Below are positions 37,334 to 44,850 of a DNA stretch of 64,000 nucleotides, one piece after another. The translations under genes were made by a program, and so were the position numbers. The DNA is taken from NCBI RefSeq assembly GCF_011927765.1, contig NZ_JAATJG010000001.1, positions 282,792 to 346,791 on the forward strand, written 5' to 3'. The notes under the pieces were generated by a model. The model had not been told where the DNA came from. It was given only the letters and a program-made list of their open reading frames with translations, and did no database searches. Every line of letters begins with the position of its first letter. The stretch's first letter is position 1. The DNA is from Wenyingzhuangia aestuarii. Its GTDB lineage: Bacteria > Bacteroidota > Bacteroidia > Flavobacteriales > Flavobacteriaceae.

Positions 37334-38947
37334 ATGAAAAGAATAGTATTGTTTTTCTTGTTGATAAGTGCATCGTTAATAGCACAAAATGACGAAGTTA
37401 AAGTAGACTTGTCTAGTCCTTATAAAACAATTTTTACTCACTTACATTTTTTACAAGCAGAAAGCTATAATGAACAAAAGGCTGCGGCTACCATTAATGG
37501 AGAGTCGCTAGAGAAATCTATTCAGATTGCTATAAAAATTAAGCAAGTTTTAGACGGAAAAGGATTAAAGGTAAATATGAAAAATTTGCCAACCAATCCA
37601 AAATATAAGGATACCATTTCTGAGGTTGAAATTAGAAGTCAATACGTTTTGTTTCCTAAGCAATTACCAGAAGTGTATTTAGAAAGAGTAAACGGTAAAT
37701 GGTACTATAGTCAAGATACCAATGAGCAGATTTTTTCAATTTACAAACAAGTGTTTCCTGCAGGTACAGAATTCATCAAAAAAATAATTCCTAATGTAGG
37801 ACACAAGGTTTTTTTAACAATTGAATTGTGGCAATATGTTGGAATTTTCATTTTTATCCTTCTAGGAGTTTTGTTGTTTTGGCTATTAAACAAGACTATT
37901 TTCTTTGTGTTAAAAAGGTTGGAGAATTTTTTCATGCGTTTTTCTCATGACTCTTTAAATAAAACTTTAGATAAGTTGTCTAGACCGGCTGCCTTGTTAA
38001 TTGTGTTCTATTTAATAGAGGTTTATATTCCTGTTTTACAATTTAATATTGATATCAATTCTTTTTTGATTAAAGGATTAGAGATTGGACAAATTGTTTT
38101 GTGGATATACGTTTTCTTAGAAATTGTAAGTGTACTAATAGAGGTGTATGTTTCTTATACATCAAGAACAGATAGCAAGTTAGATGATCAATTAGCTCCT
38201 ATTTTAAGTAGATTGTTAAAAGTGTTGGTGGTTTTTCTTGGGGTTTTAAAAATGCTAACCATTTTTGGAGTAAACACAACTACGGTTATTGCAGGGGCTT
38301 CTATAGGAGGTTTGGCTGTTGCTTTGGCATCTCAAGACACGGTTAAGAATTTAATAGGTACGTTTATGATTTTCTTAGACAAACCTTTTCAAATTGGAGA
38401 TTGGATAGAAGGTGGTGGTGTAGAAGGAACGGTGGAAGAAGTTGGTTTTAGATCTACAAGAATTAGAGCTGTAGACACTTCAATTTTTACCATTCCTAAC
38501 AGTAAGTTGTCAGAAATTGTGATTAATAATAAAGGATTAAGACAGTATAGAAGGTATCAAACCAAATTAGGAATTAGATACGATACTCCTCCAGAATTAA
38601 TAGAGGCTTTTGTGGTAGGAGTTAGAAGAATTATTGAGTTACATCCAGAAACTTTAACAAAATCTTACAATGTAGAGTTTGTTGGTTTTGGAGATTCCGC
38701 TTTAGAGGTATTAGTAAACACCTATTTTGTGTCTTTAGAGTGGGGAGTAGAACAATCGTCAAAACATAGATTGCATATGACTATTCTAACCTTGGCAGCA
38801 GAATTAGGAGTAGATTTTGCTTTCCCATCACAAACAGTCATGATAGAGCAGTTTCCAGAAAAGAGTAATGCCAATGGAAAATATGAAACAAATCAAGAAA
38901 AAATAAACGAAATTCTAAAAAACATAGAAAACGGATTTAGAGATTAG
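37334..38947 (+). CDS. MscS-family mechanosensitive ion channel
   Basis: 537 aa from the ATG at 37334, which gives a proper signal peptide (MKRIVLFFLLISASLIAQ); longer in-frame starts run through the terminator hairpin. A periplasmic domain of about 150 aa precedes four or five transmembrane helices, then the MscS pore helix and beta domain (GASIGGLAVALASQDTVKN, FLDKPFQIGDWIE). Predicted to release solutes on membrane tension. The N-terminal periplasmic part is an addition over E. coli MscS. Confidence 0.92.
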   Translation: MKRIVLFFLLISASLIAQNDEVKVDLSSPYKTIFTHLHFLQAESYNEQKAAATINGESLEKSIQIAIKIKQVLDGKGLKVNMKNLPTNPKYKDTISEVEIRSQYVLFPKQLPEVYLERVNGKWYYSQDTNEQIFSIYKQVFPAGTEFIKKIIPNVGHKVFLTIELWQYVGIFIFILLGVLLFWLLNKTIFFVLKRLENFFMRFSHDSLNKTLDKLSRPAALLIVFYLIEVYIPVLQFNIDINSFLIKGLEIGQIVLWIYVFLEIVSVLIEVYVSYTSRTDSKLDDQLAPILSRLLKVLVVFLGVLKMLTIFGVNTTTVIAGASIGGLAVALASQDTVKNLIGTFMIFLDKPFQIGDWIEGGGVEGTVEEVGFRSTRIRAVDTSIFTIPNSKLSEIVINNKGLRQYRRYQTKLGIRYDTPPELIEAFVVGVRRIIELHPETLTKSYNVEFVGFGDSALEVLVNTYFVSLEWGVEQSSKHRLHMTILTLAAELGVDFAFPSQTVMIEQFPEKSNANGKYETNQEKINEILKNIENGFRD

Positions 38948-39184
38948 TATGTTTTTTTGATTGTTTATTGATTATTTAATAAAAAAATATATCTATATTT
39001 GAGGATATTGGAAATAGATAGATTTTGTTTTGTTAAAGTCATTGTTTCATAATTAATTGATTTAATTATATTCATGTTGATTATTTTTTCGCTGTTGAGC
39101 TGGTTACTCAACAGCGATTTTTTTTTTGTTGCTGTTTTTTAAGTGATTAGCAATAAATCTTTTCTCTATATTAATTTATAATTG
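38948..39184. other. Noncoding stretch between the MscS gene and the arginine leader
   Basis: No supported ORF. The only structured element is the hairpin at 39089-39117. The rest is AT-rich without repeats or motifs that I recognise. With the leader region it forms a gap of 445 bp before the next full-length gene. Confidence 0.6.
39089..39127 (+). terminator. Intrinsic terminator upstream of the arginine region
   Basis: TCGCTGTTGAG (39089-39099) pairs perfectly with CTCAACAGCGA (39107-39117), then a long T-run. It lies about 140 bp after the MscS stop and insulates the arginine leader. Confidence 0.88.
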
Positions 39185-39192
39185 TATTTTTG
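39185..39192 (+). promoter_or_regulatory. Promoter -7 box of the arginine leader transcript
   Basis: TATTTTTG, a perfect TAnnTTTG. A start near 39198 would give a leader of about 195 nt before the acyltransferase gene, with the leader ORF starting about 18 nt into the RNA. Confidence 0.65.
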
Positions 39193-39215
39193 CACCCTAT
39201 TTTTTATTAATAACT

Positions 39216-39314
39216 ATGCATCAGGCAGTTAATATATTATTTTCATATGCTTCAGGTAAAATTACCTGCAGTACTGCTATTGTGTTTATTCGTAGGCGAC
39301 GAATTAGAGAATAG
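39216..39314 (+). CDS. Putative arginine-rich leader peptide (attenuator)
   Basis: A 32-codon ORF running ATG at 39216 to TAG at 39312-39314. It begins MHQAVNILFSYASGK and ends I-R-R-R-R-I-R-E. Five of the last seven residues are Arg, encoded by CGT, AGG, CGA, CGA (39291-39302) and AGA (39306-39308). AGG and CGA should be uncommon in so AT-rich a genome. It directly precedes genes for arginine synthesis and its stop codon lies inside a hairpin, the layout of a ribosome-stalling leader as in trp and his operons. Too short for normal gene calling. Translation is not proven. Confidence 0.7.
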   Translation: MHQAVNILFSYASGKITCSTAIVFIRRRRIRE

Positions 39315-39357
39315 CCTGTTGTTACAGGGTATTCAAAATTTTTAACACCTAATTTTT
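39309..39357 (+). promoter_or_regulatory. Candidate arginine attenuator hairpins
   Basis: Segment 2 (39309-39319) pairs with segment 3 (39324-39334): GAATA-g-CCTGT against ACAGG-g-TATTC around TGTT. Segment 3 can instead pair with segment 4 (about 39341-39350), a weaker fold of GGT.TT.AA with TT.AA.ACC. That fold is followed by TTTTT at 39353-39357. The two folds exclude each other. A ribosome stalled on the Arg codons leaves 2:3 free to form; one at the TAG covers segment 2 and favours 3:4, which would terminate. Pairings were worked out by eye. Confidence 0.55.
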
Positions 39358-39392
39358 AGCTAAAACGAAACAAAACTTATAAAAACACAATA

Positions 39393-40013
39393 ATGAAAAT
39401 TGTATCTGCCAACAAATCACATTTTAAATACGCTGACATCATATGCGATACCATAGAGACTTCTGCAAGAGTTAGAGGAACGGGTATTGCTAAGAGAACT
39501 CCAGAGTATATTAAAAAGAAACTAGAAAGTGGTGATGCTGTTATTGCTTTAGATGGAGTTAAATTTGCAGGTTTTTGTTATATAGAAACTTGGGAGAACA
39601 AATCTTATGTAGTTCACTCAGGACTAATTGTACATCCGGATTACAGAAATCAAGGATTGGCAAAAAAAATAAAAACAAAAGTTTTTAATCACTCTAAAGA
39701 AAAGTATCCTGATGCTAAAATTTTTGGAATCACTACTGGTTTGGCAGTGATGAAAATAAATTACGAGTTAGGATATAAGCCTGTTACTTTTTCAGAGCTT
39801 ACTAGAGATGAAGCTTTTTGGAATGGATGTAGATCTTGTAAAAACTTTGACATCTTAGAGCGTAACGAACGCAAAATGTGTTTGTGTACAGGAATGTTAC
39901 ACGATCCTAAAGAAGCGGAACGCAAAAACTTAAACAAAACAAAGGAGCCTAGTTTTGAGTTTAAAGCGAAGTTGGCTAGATTGAAAGATAAATTCTTTCA
40001 TAAAAAAAGCTAA
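39393..40013 (+). CDS. GNAT acyltransferase, candidate N-acylglutamate synthase
   Basis: 206 aa. GNAT fold with the acyl-CoA loop HPDYRNQGLAKKI (81-93). The C-terminus carries four cysteines (C146, C149, C163, C165), a likely metal site not found in ordinary GNATs. It is the first gene of the arginine region and sits directly behind the Arg-rich leader, yet no argA or argJ is present. The committed step, acylation of glutamate, is therefore the obvious role. I recall genetic evidence for a homologue upstream of argG in Bacteroides thetaiotaomicron. Succinyl or acetyl donor is unresolved; the argF' gene suggests succinyl. Confidence 0.75.
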   Translation: MKIVSANKSHFKYADIICDTIETSARVRGTGIAKRTPEYIKKKLESGDAVIALDGVKFAGFCYIETWENKSYVVHSGLIVHPDYRNQGLAKKIKTKVFNHSKEKYPDAKIFGITTGLAVMKINYELGYKPVTFSELTRDEAFWNGCRSCKNFDILERNERKMCLCTGMLHDPKEAERKNLNKTKEPSFEFKAKLARLKDKFFHKKS

Positions 40014-40090
40014 AACTTGTTAAAAAAATCTAATTCAAATCTGAATTAGTGTTTTCATTCGTTAATTTTTAATGTTTCATTCACATTCCG

Positions 40091-40098
40091 TATTTTTG
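40091..40098 (+). promoter_or_regulatory. argG promoter -7 box
   Basis: TATTTTTG matches TAnnTTTG. It lies about 108 bp before the argG ATG and downstream of a weak hairpin (CTAATTC/GAATTAG at about 40030-40049), so argG can be expressed separately from the acyltransferase gene. Confidence 0.6.
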
Positions 40099-40127
40099 CG
40101 GACTGAATATTAAATCATTACTGTTTA

Positions 40128-40187
40128 AGGTAAAGTGGTCTTCGATGGTAGTCAAGATGAATTGTTCTTGACTAGGCTCGAATACCT
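40128..40187 (+). promoter_or_regulatory. Structured 5' leader of argG
   Basis: A long imperfect hairpin. AGGTA (40128-40132) pairs with TACCT (40183-40187), TTCGA (40141-40145) with TCGAA (40178-40182), and TAGTCAAGA (40149-40157) with TCTTGACTA (40166-40174). The helices total 19 pairs, with an 8-nt one-sided bulge, a 3x3 internal loop and an 8-nt apical loop. No T-run follows and the ATG is 20 nt downstream. It contains no Arg-rich ORF, so it differs from the first leader. Confidence 0.6.
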
Positions 40188-40206
40188 ATTAAAATATATA
40201 AATATC

Positions 40207-41403
40207 ATGGAAAAAGTAGTATTGGCATATAGTGGAGGTTTAGATACTTCGTATTGTGTAAAATATTTAATCAACGAACTAAACTTAGAAGTGCATTCAG
40301 TTTTGGTAAACACAGGTGGTTTTACCAAAGAAGAATTGGCTGTTGTTGAGAAAAAAGCATACGAAATGGGAGTTACCTCTCATGCTAGTAAAGATATTAT
40401 TGAAAAATACTACGATAAAGCTATTAAATACATGGTATACGGTAACGTGTTAAAAAACAATACCTATCCATTATCTGTATCAGCAGAGCGTGTGTTTCAA
40501 TCTATAGAGGTTGTAAAATATGCAAAGTCAATAGGAGCAAAATACATTGCACATGGTTCTACAGGAGCAGGAAATGATCAAGTTCGTTTTGATATGATTT
40601 TCCAAACCATCGCACCAGAAATTGAAATTATTACTCCTATTCGTGATTTAAAATTAGCTCGTCAAACGGAGATTGATTATTTAAAATCTCACGGAGTAGA
40701 TATGAACTGGGAAAAATCTAAATACTCGGTTAATAAAGGTATTTGGGGAACATCAGTAGGTGGAGTAGAGACTTTAAAATCTCAAAAAGCATTACCTAGC
40801 GAAGCGTACCCAAGTCAATTACAACGTAATGATGAAGAAGAAGTAACCTTAACTTTTGACAAAGGTCAGTTAGTGGCTTTTAATGGAGTAAAAGATACTC
40901 CGGTAAACAATATTTTAAAGCTAGAAGATGTAGCAACTCAATTTGCTATTGGTAGAGATATTCACGTTGGAGATACCATTGTAGGAATTAAAGGACGTGT
41001 AGGTTTTGAAGCTGCTGCTGCAACGGTTATTATCAAAGCGCATCACTTATTAGAAAAGCATACTTTGTCTAAAGCACAACAAATTACCAAAGAAGGATTG
41101 GCAACTACTTATGGAACATTTTTCCATGATGGTCAGTACTTAGAGCCTTTAATGCGTAACATAGAAAAGTTTTTAGAAGATTCTCAAAAAACAGTATCGG
41201 GTGATGTATATGTAACCTTACGTCCATATCATTTTATTGTAACAGGAATAGATTCTAAATACGATTTAATGGCTTCTGGATTTGCAGACTACGGTGAAGA
41301 AAACAACGCTTGGTCTAGTCAAGATGCTAAAGGGTTTATAAAAATATACGGTATGCAAAATAAAATCTTTTACCACGTAAATAAAGATTTGTTAGATGCA
41401 TAG
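40207..41403 (+). CDS. argG: Argininosuccinate synthase
   Basis: 398 aa. The start at 40207 gives MEKVVLAYSGGLDTSYCVKYL, the PP-loop N-terminus of ArgG; the longer in-frame ORF from GTG 40135 runs through the leader hairpin. AHGSTGAGNDQVRF and the citrulline/aspartate region KSKYSVNKGIWGTSVGG are conserved. Joins citrulline and aspartate with ATP. First of a run of arg genes on the plus strand. Confidence 0.97.
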   Translation: MEKVVLAYSGGLDTSYCVKYLINELNLEVHSVLVNTGGFTKEELAVVEKKAYEMGVTSHASKDIIEKYYDKAIKYMVYGNVLKNNTYPLSVSAERVFQSIEVVKYAKSIGAKYIAHGSTGAGNDQVRFDMIFQTIAPEIEIITPIRDLKLARQTEIDYLKSHGVDMNWEKSKYSVNKGIWGTSVGGVETLKSQKALPSEAYPSQLQRNDEEEVTLTFDKGQLVAFNGVKDTPVNNILKLEDVATQFAIGRDIHVGDTIVGIKGRVGFEAAAATVIIKAHHLLEKHTLSKAQQITKEGLATTYGTFFHDGQYLEPLMRNIEKFLEDSQKTVSGDVYVTLRPYHFIVTGIDSKYDLMASGFADYGEENNAWSSQDAKGFIKIYGMQNKIFYHVNKDLLDA

Positions 41404-41484
41404 TTAAAAAGTTGTTTATAGGATGAATCGTTTATTTGTTTAATCGATTTAACTAAAAACAAGAACGTTTAAAAGTTGTTAGGT

Positions 41485-41503
41485 GATCGAGCGTAGTCGA
41501 GAT
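41485..41503. repeat. REP-like element between argG and argC
   Basis: GATCGAGCGTAGTCGAGAT closely matches the right arm of the inverted repeat at 31002-31019 (ATCGAGCGGAGTAGAGAT). Flanking AAAGTT and AACTTT can pair around it. A dispersed noncoding repeat. Confidence 0.6.
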
Positions 41504-41529
41504 TATATAACTTTAAAAACTAAAATGAA

Positions 41530-42507
41530 ATGATAAAAGCAGGAATAGTAGGAGGAGCAGGATATACAGCAGGAGAATTAATCAGATTGATTTTAAATCA
41601 TCCTGAATTAACATTGGATTTTGTGTACAGTACTTCTAATGCTGGAAACAAATTATACAAAGTACATGTAGATTTGTTAGGGGATACCGAACAAGATTTT
41701 ACAGATACCATTAACCCAGAGGTTGATGTGTTGTTTTTGTGCTTAGGACACGGAAATTCTACTACTTTTTTACAAAATAATACGTTTTCTGACAACACTA
41801 AAATCATCGATTTAAGCAACGATTTCCGTTTGAATGCAGATATGGTTTTTGAAGGAAAAGAATTTGTATACGGATTGCCAGAAGTAAGCAGAAAAGAAAT
41901 TAAGAAAGCAAAATACATTGCCAATCCTGGTTGTTTTGCTACTTGTATTCAGTTTGCTTTGTTGCCTTTAGCAAAAGCTAAAAAATTAGAAAACGATATT
42001 CATATCAACGCTACTACAGGAGCTACAGGAGCGGGAGTTTCGCCAACGGCAACATCTCACTTTCCTTGGAGAGATAACAACTTTTCTGTGTACAAACCTT
42101 TTACACACCAGCATTTGGGTGAAATAGGAGAAACGTTAGAAGCTTTACAAGGTTCTAAAGCAGGAGAATTGTTCTTTATTCCAAATAGAGGAAACTTTAG
42201 TCGTGGAATTTTTGCATCAGTCTATACCAAGTTTGATGGAACTTTAGAAGAAGCTAAAGAGATTTTTACACGGTTTTATGCAGATGCACCTTTTGTTCAC
42301 ATTACGGATGCACCTGTGAATATGAAACAAGTTGTGAATACAAACAAATGTGCCATTTCCTTAATCAAACACGGAGACCAAATTTTAATTTACTCTGCCA
42401 TCGATAATTTATTAAAGGGAGCTTCAGGACAAGCGATTCAGAACTTAAATTTAATGTATGGTTTTGAAGAAACTTTAGGGTTGAATTTAAAAGGAAGTGC
42501 ATTTTAA
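41530..42507 (+). CDS. argC: N-acetyl-gamma-glutamyl-phosphate reductase
   Basis: 325 aa. N-terminal NADP motif GIVGGAGYTAGELIRL, the catalytic cysteine in YIANPGCFATC, and TTGATGAG and HRH-like FTHQHLGEIGE. Reduces N-acylglutamyl phosphate to the semialdehyde. If the pathway runs on succinylated intermediates, it would accept those. Confidence 0.96.
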   Translation: MIKAGIVGGAGYTAGELIRLILNHPELTLDFVYSTSNAGNKLYKVHVDLLGDTEQDFTDTINPEVDVLFLCLGHGNSTTFLQNNTFSDNTKIIDLSNDFRLNADMVFEGKEFVYGLPEVSRKEIKKAKYIANPGCFATCIQFALLPLAKAKKLENDIHINATTGATGAGVSPTATSHFPWRDNNFSVYKPFTHQHLGEIGETLEALQGSKAGELFFIPNRGNFSRGIFASVYTKFDGTLEEAKEIFTRFYADAPFVHITDAPVNMKQVVNTNKCAISLIKHGDQILIYSAIDNLLKGASGQAIQNLNLMYGFEETLGLNLKGSAF

Positions 42508-42523
42508 ATAGTACAAAGTATAC

Positions 42524-42552
42524 AGTACAAAGTATTAAGAATACTCTGTACT
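42524..42552. repeat. AGTAC-word inverted repeat between argC and argD
   Basis: AGTACA-a-AGTATT (42524-42536) pairs with AATACT-c-TGTACT (42540-42552) around AAG. Additional AGTAC or GTACT words flank it from 42510 to 42568. No coding content. Confidence 0.65.
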
Positions 42553-42581
42553 CTGTACTCAGTACTTAATACTAAGAAAAA

Positions 42582-43709
42582 ATGAAATTATTTGACGTTT
42601 ACCCATTATACAACGTGACTCCTGTAAAAGCAGAAGGAGCTTATGTTTGGGACAATAAAGGAGATAAATATTTAGACTTATACGGAGGTCACGGAGTGAT
42701 TTCTATTGGTCATACACATCCACATTACAAAGCTGCGTTAGAAAATCAATTAAGTCAAATTGCTTTTTATTCTAATGCTATTCAAAATCCATTACAACAA
42801 GAATTGTCTGATAAATTAGGAGAATTATCAGGTTGTGGAGAAGAGTATGCTTTGTTTTTGTGTTCTACAGGAGCAGAAGCAAACGAGAATGCTATTAAAG
42901 TAGCTTCTTTTTACAATCAGAAGTCTAGAGTAATTGCGTTTCAAAATGGATTTCACGGACGTACTTCGGCAGCTGTATCGGTAACAGACAATAAAAAAAT
43001 TATTGCTCCGGTAAATGCGCACAATCCTGTGACTATTTTACCTTTAAATGATATTGAAGCTGTAAAAGCTGAAATTGAAAAAGGAGACGTAACAGCAGTT
43101 ATTGTAGAACCAATTCAGGGAGTTGGAGGATTAGATATGCCAACCACGGAGTTTTTAACGGAGCTACGCTCAATTACAAAACAACACAATGTGTTGTTAA
43201 TCTTAGATGAGGTTCAGTCTGGTTACGGACGTTCTGGTAAATTCTTTGCGCACCAACATCACGGAATCAAAGCAGATATTATTCCAATGGCAAAAGGTAT
43301 GGGGAATGGTTTTCCTATTGGAGGAGTGTTAATTGCCAATCATATTGAACCTTGGTACGGAATGTTAGGGACTACTTTTGGAGGTTCTCACTTAGCTTGT
43401 GCTGCGGGTATTGCGGTGTTAGATGTGATGAAACAAGAAAACCTAATGCAAAATGTTCAGGATGTAAATGCTTATTTTCAAGAACAAGTAAAAGATTTGC
43501 CAGGTGTAAAACAAGTAAAAGGAAAAGGATTAATGCTTGGGTTAGAATTTAACTACGAAGTAGGAGAATTGCGCAAGAAATTAATTTACGACTATAAAAT
43601 ATTTACAGGAGGAGCCAACAACAAAAACTTGTTGCGTATTTTACCACCTTTAAATGTAACTAAAGCAGATATTGATGTGTTTGTGAAAGCATTGAAAGAA
43701 TTATTATAA
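42582..43709 (+). CDS. argD: Acetylornithine/succinylornithine aminotransferase
   Basis: 375 aa class III PLP aminotransferase. CSTGAEANENAIKVA, the PLP-aspartate LDEVQSGYGRSG, and the Schiff-base lysine in IPMAKGMGNGFPIGG. Converts N-acylglutamate semialdehyde to N-acylornithine. A terminator directly follows. Confidence 0.95.
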   Translation: MKLFDVYPLYNVTPVKAEGAYVWDNKGDKYLDLYGGHGVISIGHTHPHYKAALENQLSQIAFYSNAIQNPLQQELSDKLGELSGCGEEYALFLCSTGAEANENAIKVASFYNQKSRVIAFQNGFHGRTSAAVSVTDNKKIIAPVNAHNPVTILPLNDIEAVKAEIEKGDVTAVIVEPIQGVGGLDMPTTEFLTELRSITKQHNVLLILDEVQSGYGRSGKFFAHQHHGIKADIIPMAKGMGNGFPIGGVLIANHIEPWYGMLGTTFGGSHLACAAGIAVLDVMKQENLMQNVQDVNAYFQEQVKDLPGVKQVKGKGLMLGLEFNYEVGELRKKLIYDYKIFTGGANNKNLLRILPPLNVTKADIDVFVKALKELL

Positions 43710-43734
43710 GATATTTATTATTAGTAATTTTACA

Positions 43735-43765
43735 GAGTTCTTGAGCAATCAAGAACTCTTTTTTG
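43735..43765 (+). terminator. Terminator between argD and argF'
   Basis: AGAGTTCTTGA (43735-43745) pairs perfectly with TCAAGAACTCT (43750-43760) around GCAA, then TTTTT. It divides the arg region into separate transcripts or sets a readthrough level. Confidence 0.88.
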
Positions 43766-43816
43766 TTAAGAAGAAACAAATAAACAATTACACGATTCAA
43801 AGAATCCCATATTTAT

Positions 43817-44776
43817 ATGAAACACTACTTATCCATTCACGATTTACCAAGTATTAAAGACACGGTAAAAGAAGCGATTGAAATCAAAAAGAATCCATTA
43901 AAAGACCAGACTTTAGGAAAAGATAAAACCATTGGTTTGTTGTTTTTTAATAACAGTTTGCGTACGCGTTTAAGTACTCAAAAAGCAGCGTTAAACTTAG
44001 GAATGGAGCCTATTGTAATGAATTTTGGTTCAGAAGGATGGCAGTTAGAGTTCGAAGATGGAACCATTATGGATCAAGGAAAATCTGAACATGTAAAAGA
44101 AGCGGCTGAGGTAATTTCTCAATATTGTGATATTATCGCTATTCGTGCATTTGCAGGATTAGAAGACAAAGAAAAAGACGAAGCAGAAGAAGTGTTGTCT
44201 GCCTTTGTAAAATATGCTACTGTGCCTATTTTAAATATGGAATCTTCTGTGGGGCATCCATTGCAAGCCTTGGCAGATGCTATTACGATTGAAGAGCACA
44301 GACCAGCTAAAAAGAAATTAAAAGTGGTATTGTCTTGGGCACCGCATCCACGTGCTTTGCCTCATGCAGTAGGGAATTCTTTTGCAGAAATGGCTTTGGC
44401 TCACGAAGATGATTTTGAAGTAGTCATTACCCATCCAAAAGGATATGAATTAAACCCGGAAAGAACCAAAGGAGCAACTATTGAATACGATCAAAAGAAA
44501 GCTTTTGAAGGAGCAGACTTTATTTATACTAAAAACTGGTCGTCTTATAACGATTATGGAAAAGTTGCAAATACAGATAAATCTTGGACAATTACAGCAG
44601 ATAAAATGGCCGTAACAGACAATGCCAAATTTATGCACTGTTTACCGGTTCGTAGAAATGTAATTGTGGCTGATGAGGTAATTGATTCTGAAAATTCAAT
44701 CGTTATCAAACAAGCAAATAACAGAACTTATTCTGCGCAAGTTGTATTAAAAAAGATTTTAGAGAATTTAAAATAA
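43817..44776 (+). CDS. argF': N-succinyl/N-acetylornithine carbamoyltransferase
   Basis: 319 aa transcarbamylase of the Bacteroides and Xanthomonas type rather than a standard ornithine carbamoyltransferase. SLRTRLS is the carbamoyl-phosphate motif, HCLPVRR the C-terminal signature, and APHPRALPHAVGNSF and HPKGYELNP fit this subgroup. As I recall, residue 90 or 92 in the loop before EH sets specificity: Pro in the B. fragilis succinylornithine enzyme, Glu in acetylornithine enzymes. Here it is Ser90 (DQGKSEH). Small residues at that site gave succinyl preference in published mutants, so N-succinylornithine is my prediction. Confidence 0.85.
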   Translation: MKHYLSIHDLPSIKDTVKEAIEIKKNPLKDQTLGKDKTIGLLFFNNSLRTRLSTQKAALNLGMEPIVMNFGSEGWQLEFEDGTIMDQGKSEHVKEAAEVISQYCDIIAIRAFAGLEDKEKDEAEEVLSAFVKYATVPILNMESSVGHPLQALADAITIEEHRPAKKKLKVVLSWAPHPRALPHAVGNSFAEMALAHEDDFEVVITHPKGYELNPERTKGATIEYDQKKAFEGADFIYTKNWSSYNDYGKVANTDKSWTITADKMAVTDNAKFMHCLPVRRNVIVADEVIDSENSIVIKQANNRTYSAQVVLKKILENLK

Positions 44777-44803
44777 GGTCATCGATAGGTGGTTACAGAA
44801 CGT

Positions 44804-44834
44804 AGTCGAAGTATATTTGTTATATACCTCGACT
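44804..44834. repeat. Hairpin/REP-like remnant after argF'
   Basis: AGTCGA-a-GTATAT (44804-44816) pairs with ATATAC-c-TCGACT (44822-44834) around TTGTT. Upstream GTCATCGA and ACGTAGTCGA echo the elements at 31001 and 41485. It separates argF' from the convergent cassette. Confidence 0.6.
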
Positions 44835-44850
44835 GTGTTTGTGTACCAAT

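Noticed and set aside
39089-39117. The hairpin upstream of the arginine leader as part of the attenuator
   Set aside because: It lies upstream of the TATTTTTG promoter, so it is not in the leader RNA; it is an ordinary terminator.
39247-39345. A second 32-codon ORF overlapping the Arg leader in another frame, rich in Leu (begins MLQVKLPAVLLLC)
   Set aside because: It would also be open, but a Leu-rich leader makes no sense before arginine genes, and it runs through the hairpin to a stop after it. The Arg frame fits both codon content and stop position. It cannot be fully excluded.
40135-40206. N-terminal extension of ArgG from GTG at 40135
   Set aside because: It is encoded by the leader hairpin, and ArgG proteins begin at MEKVVLAYSGGLD.
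41598-41924. Antisense ORF within argC, and similar ORFs inside argB, argD and argH
   Set aside because: No family resemblance, and each is explained by codon composition of the sense gene.
44777-44850. tRNA-like fold after argF'
   Set aside because: The hairpin is a single imperfect helix; no cloverleaf, anticodon arm or TpsiC sequence can be drawn.
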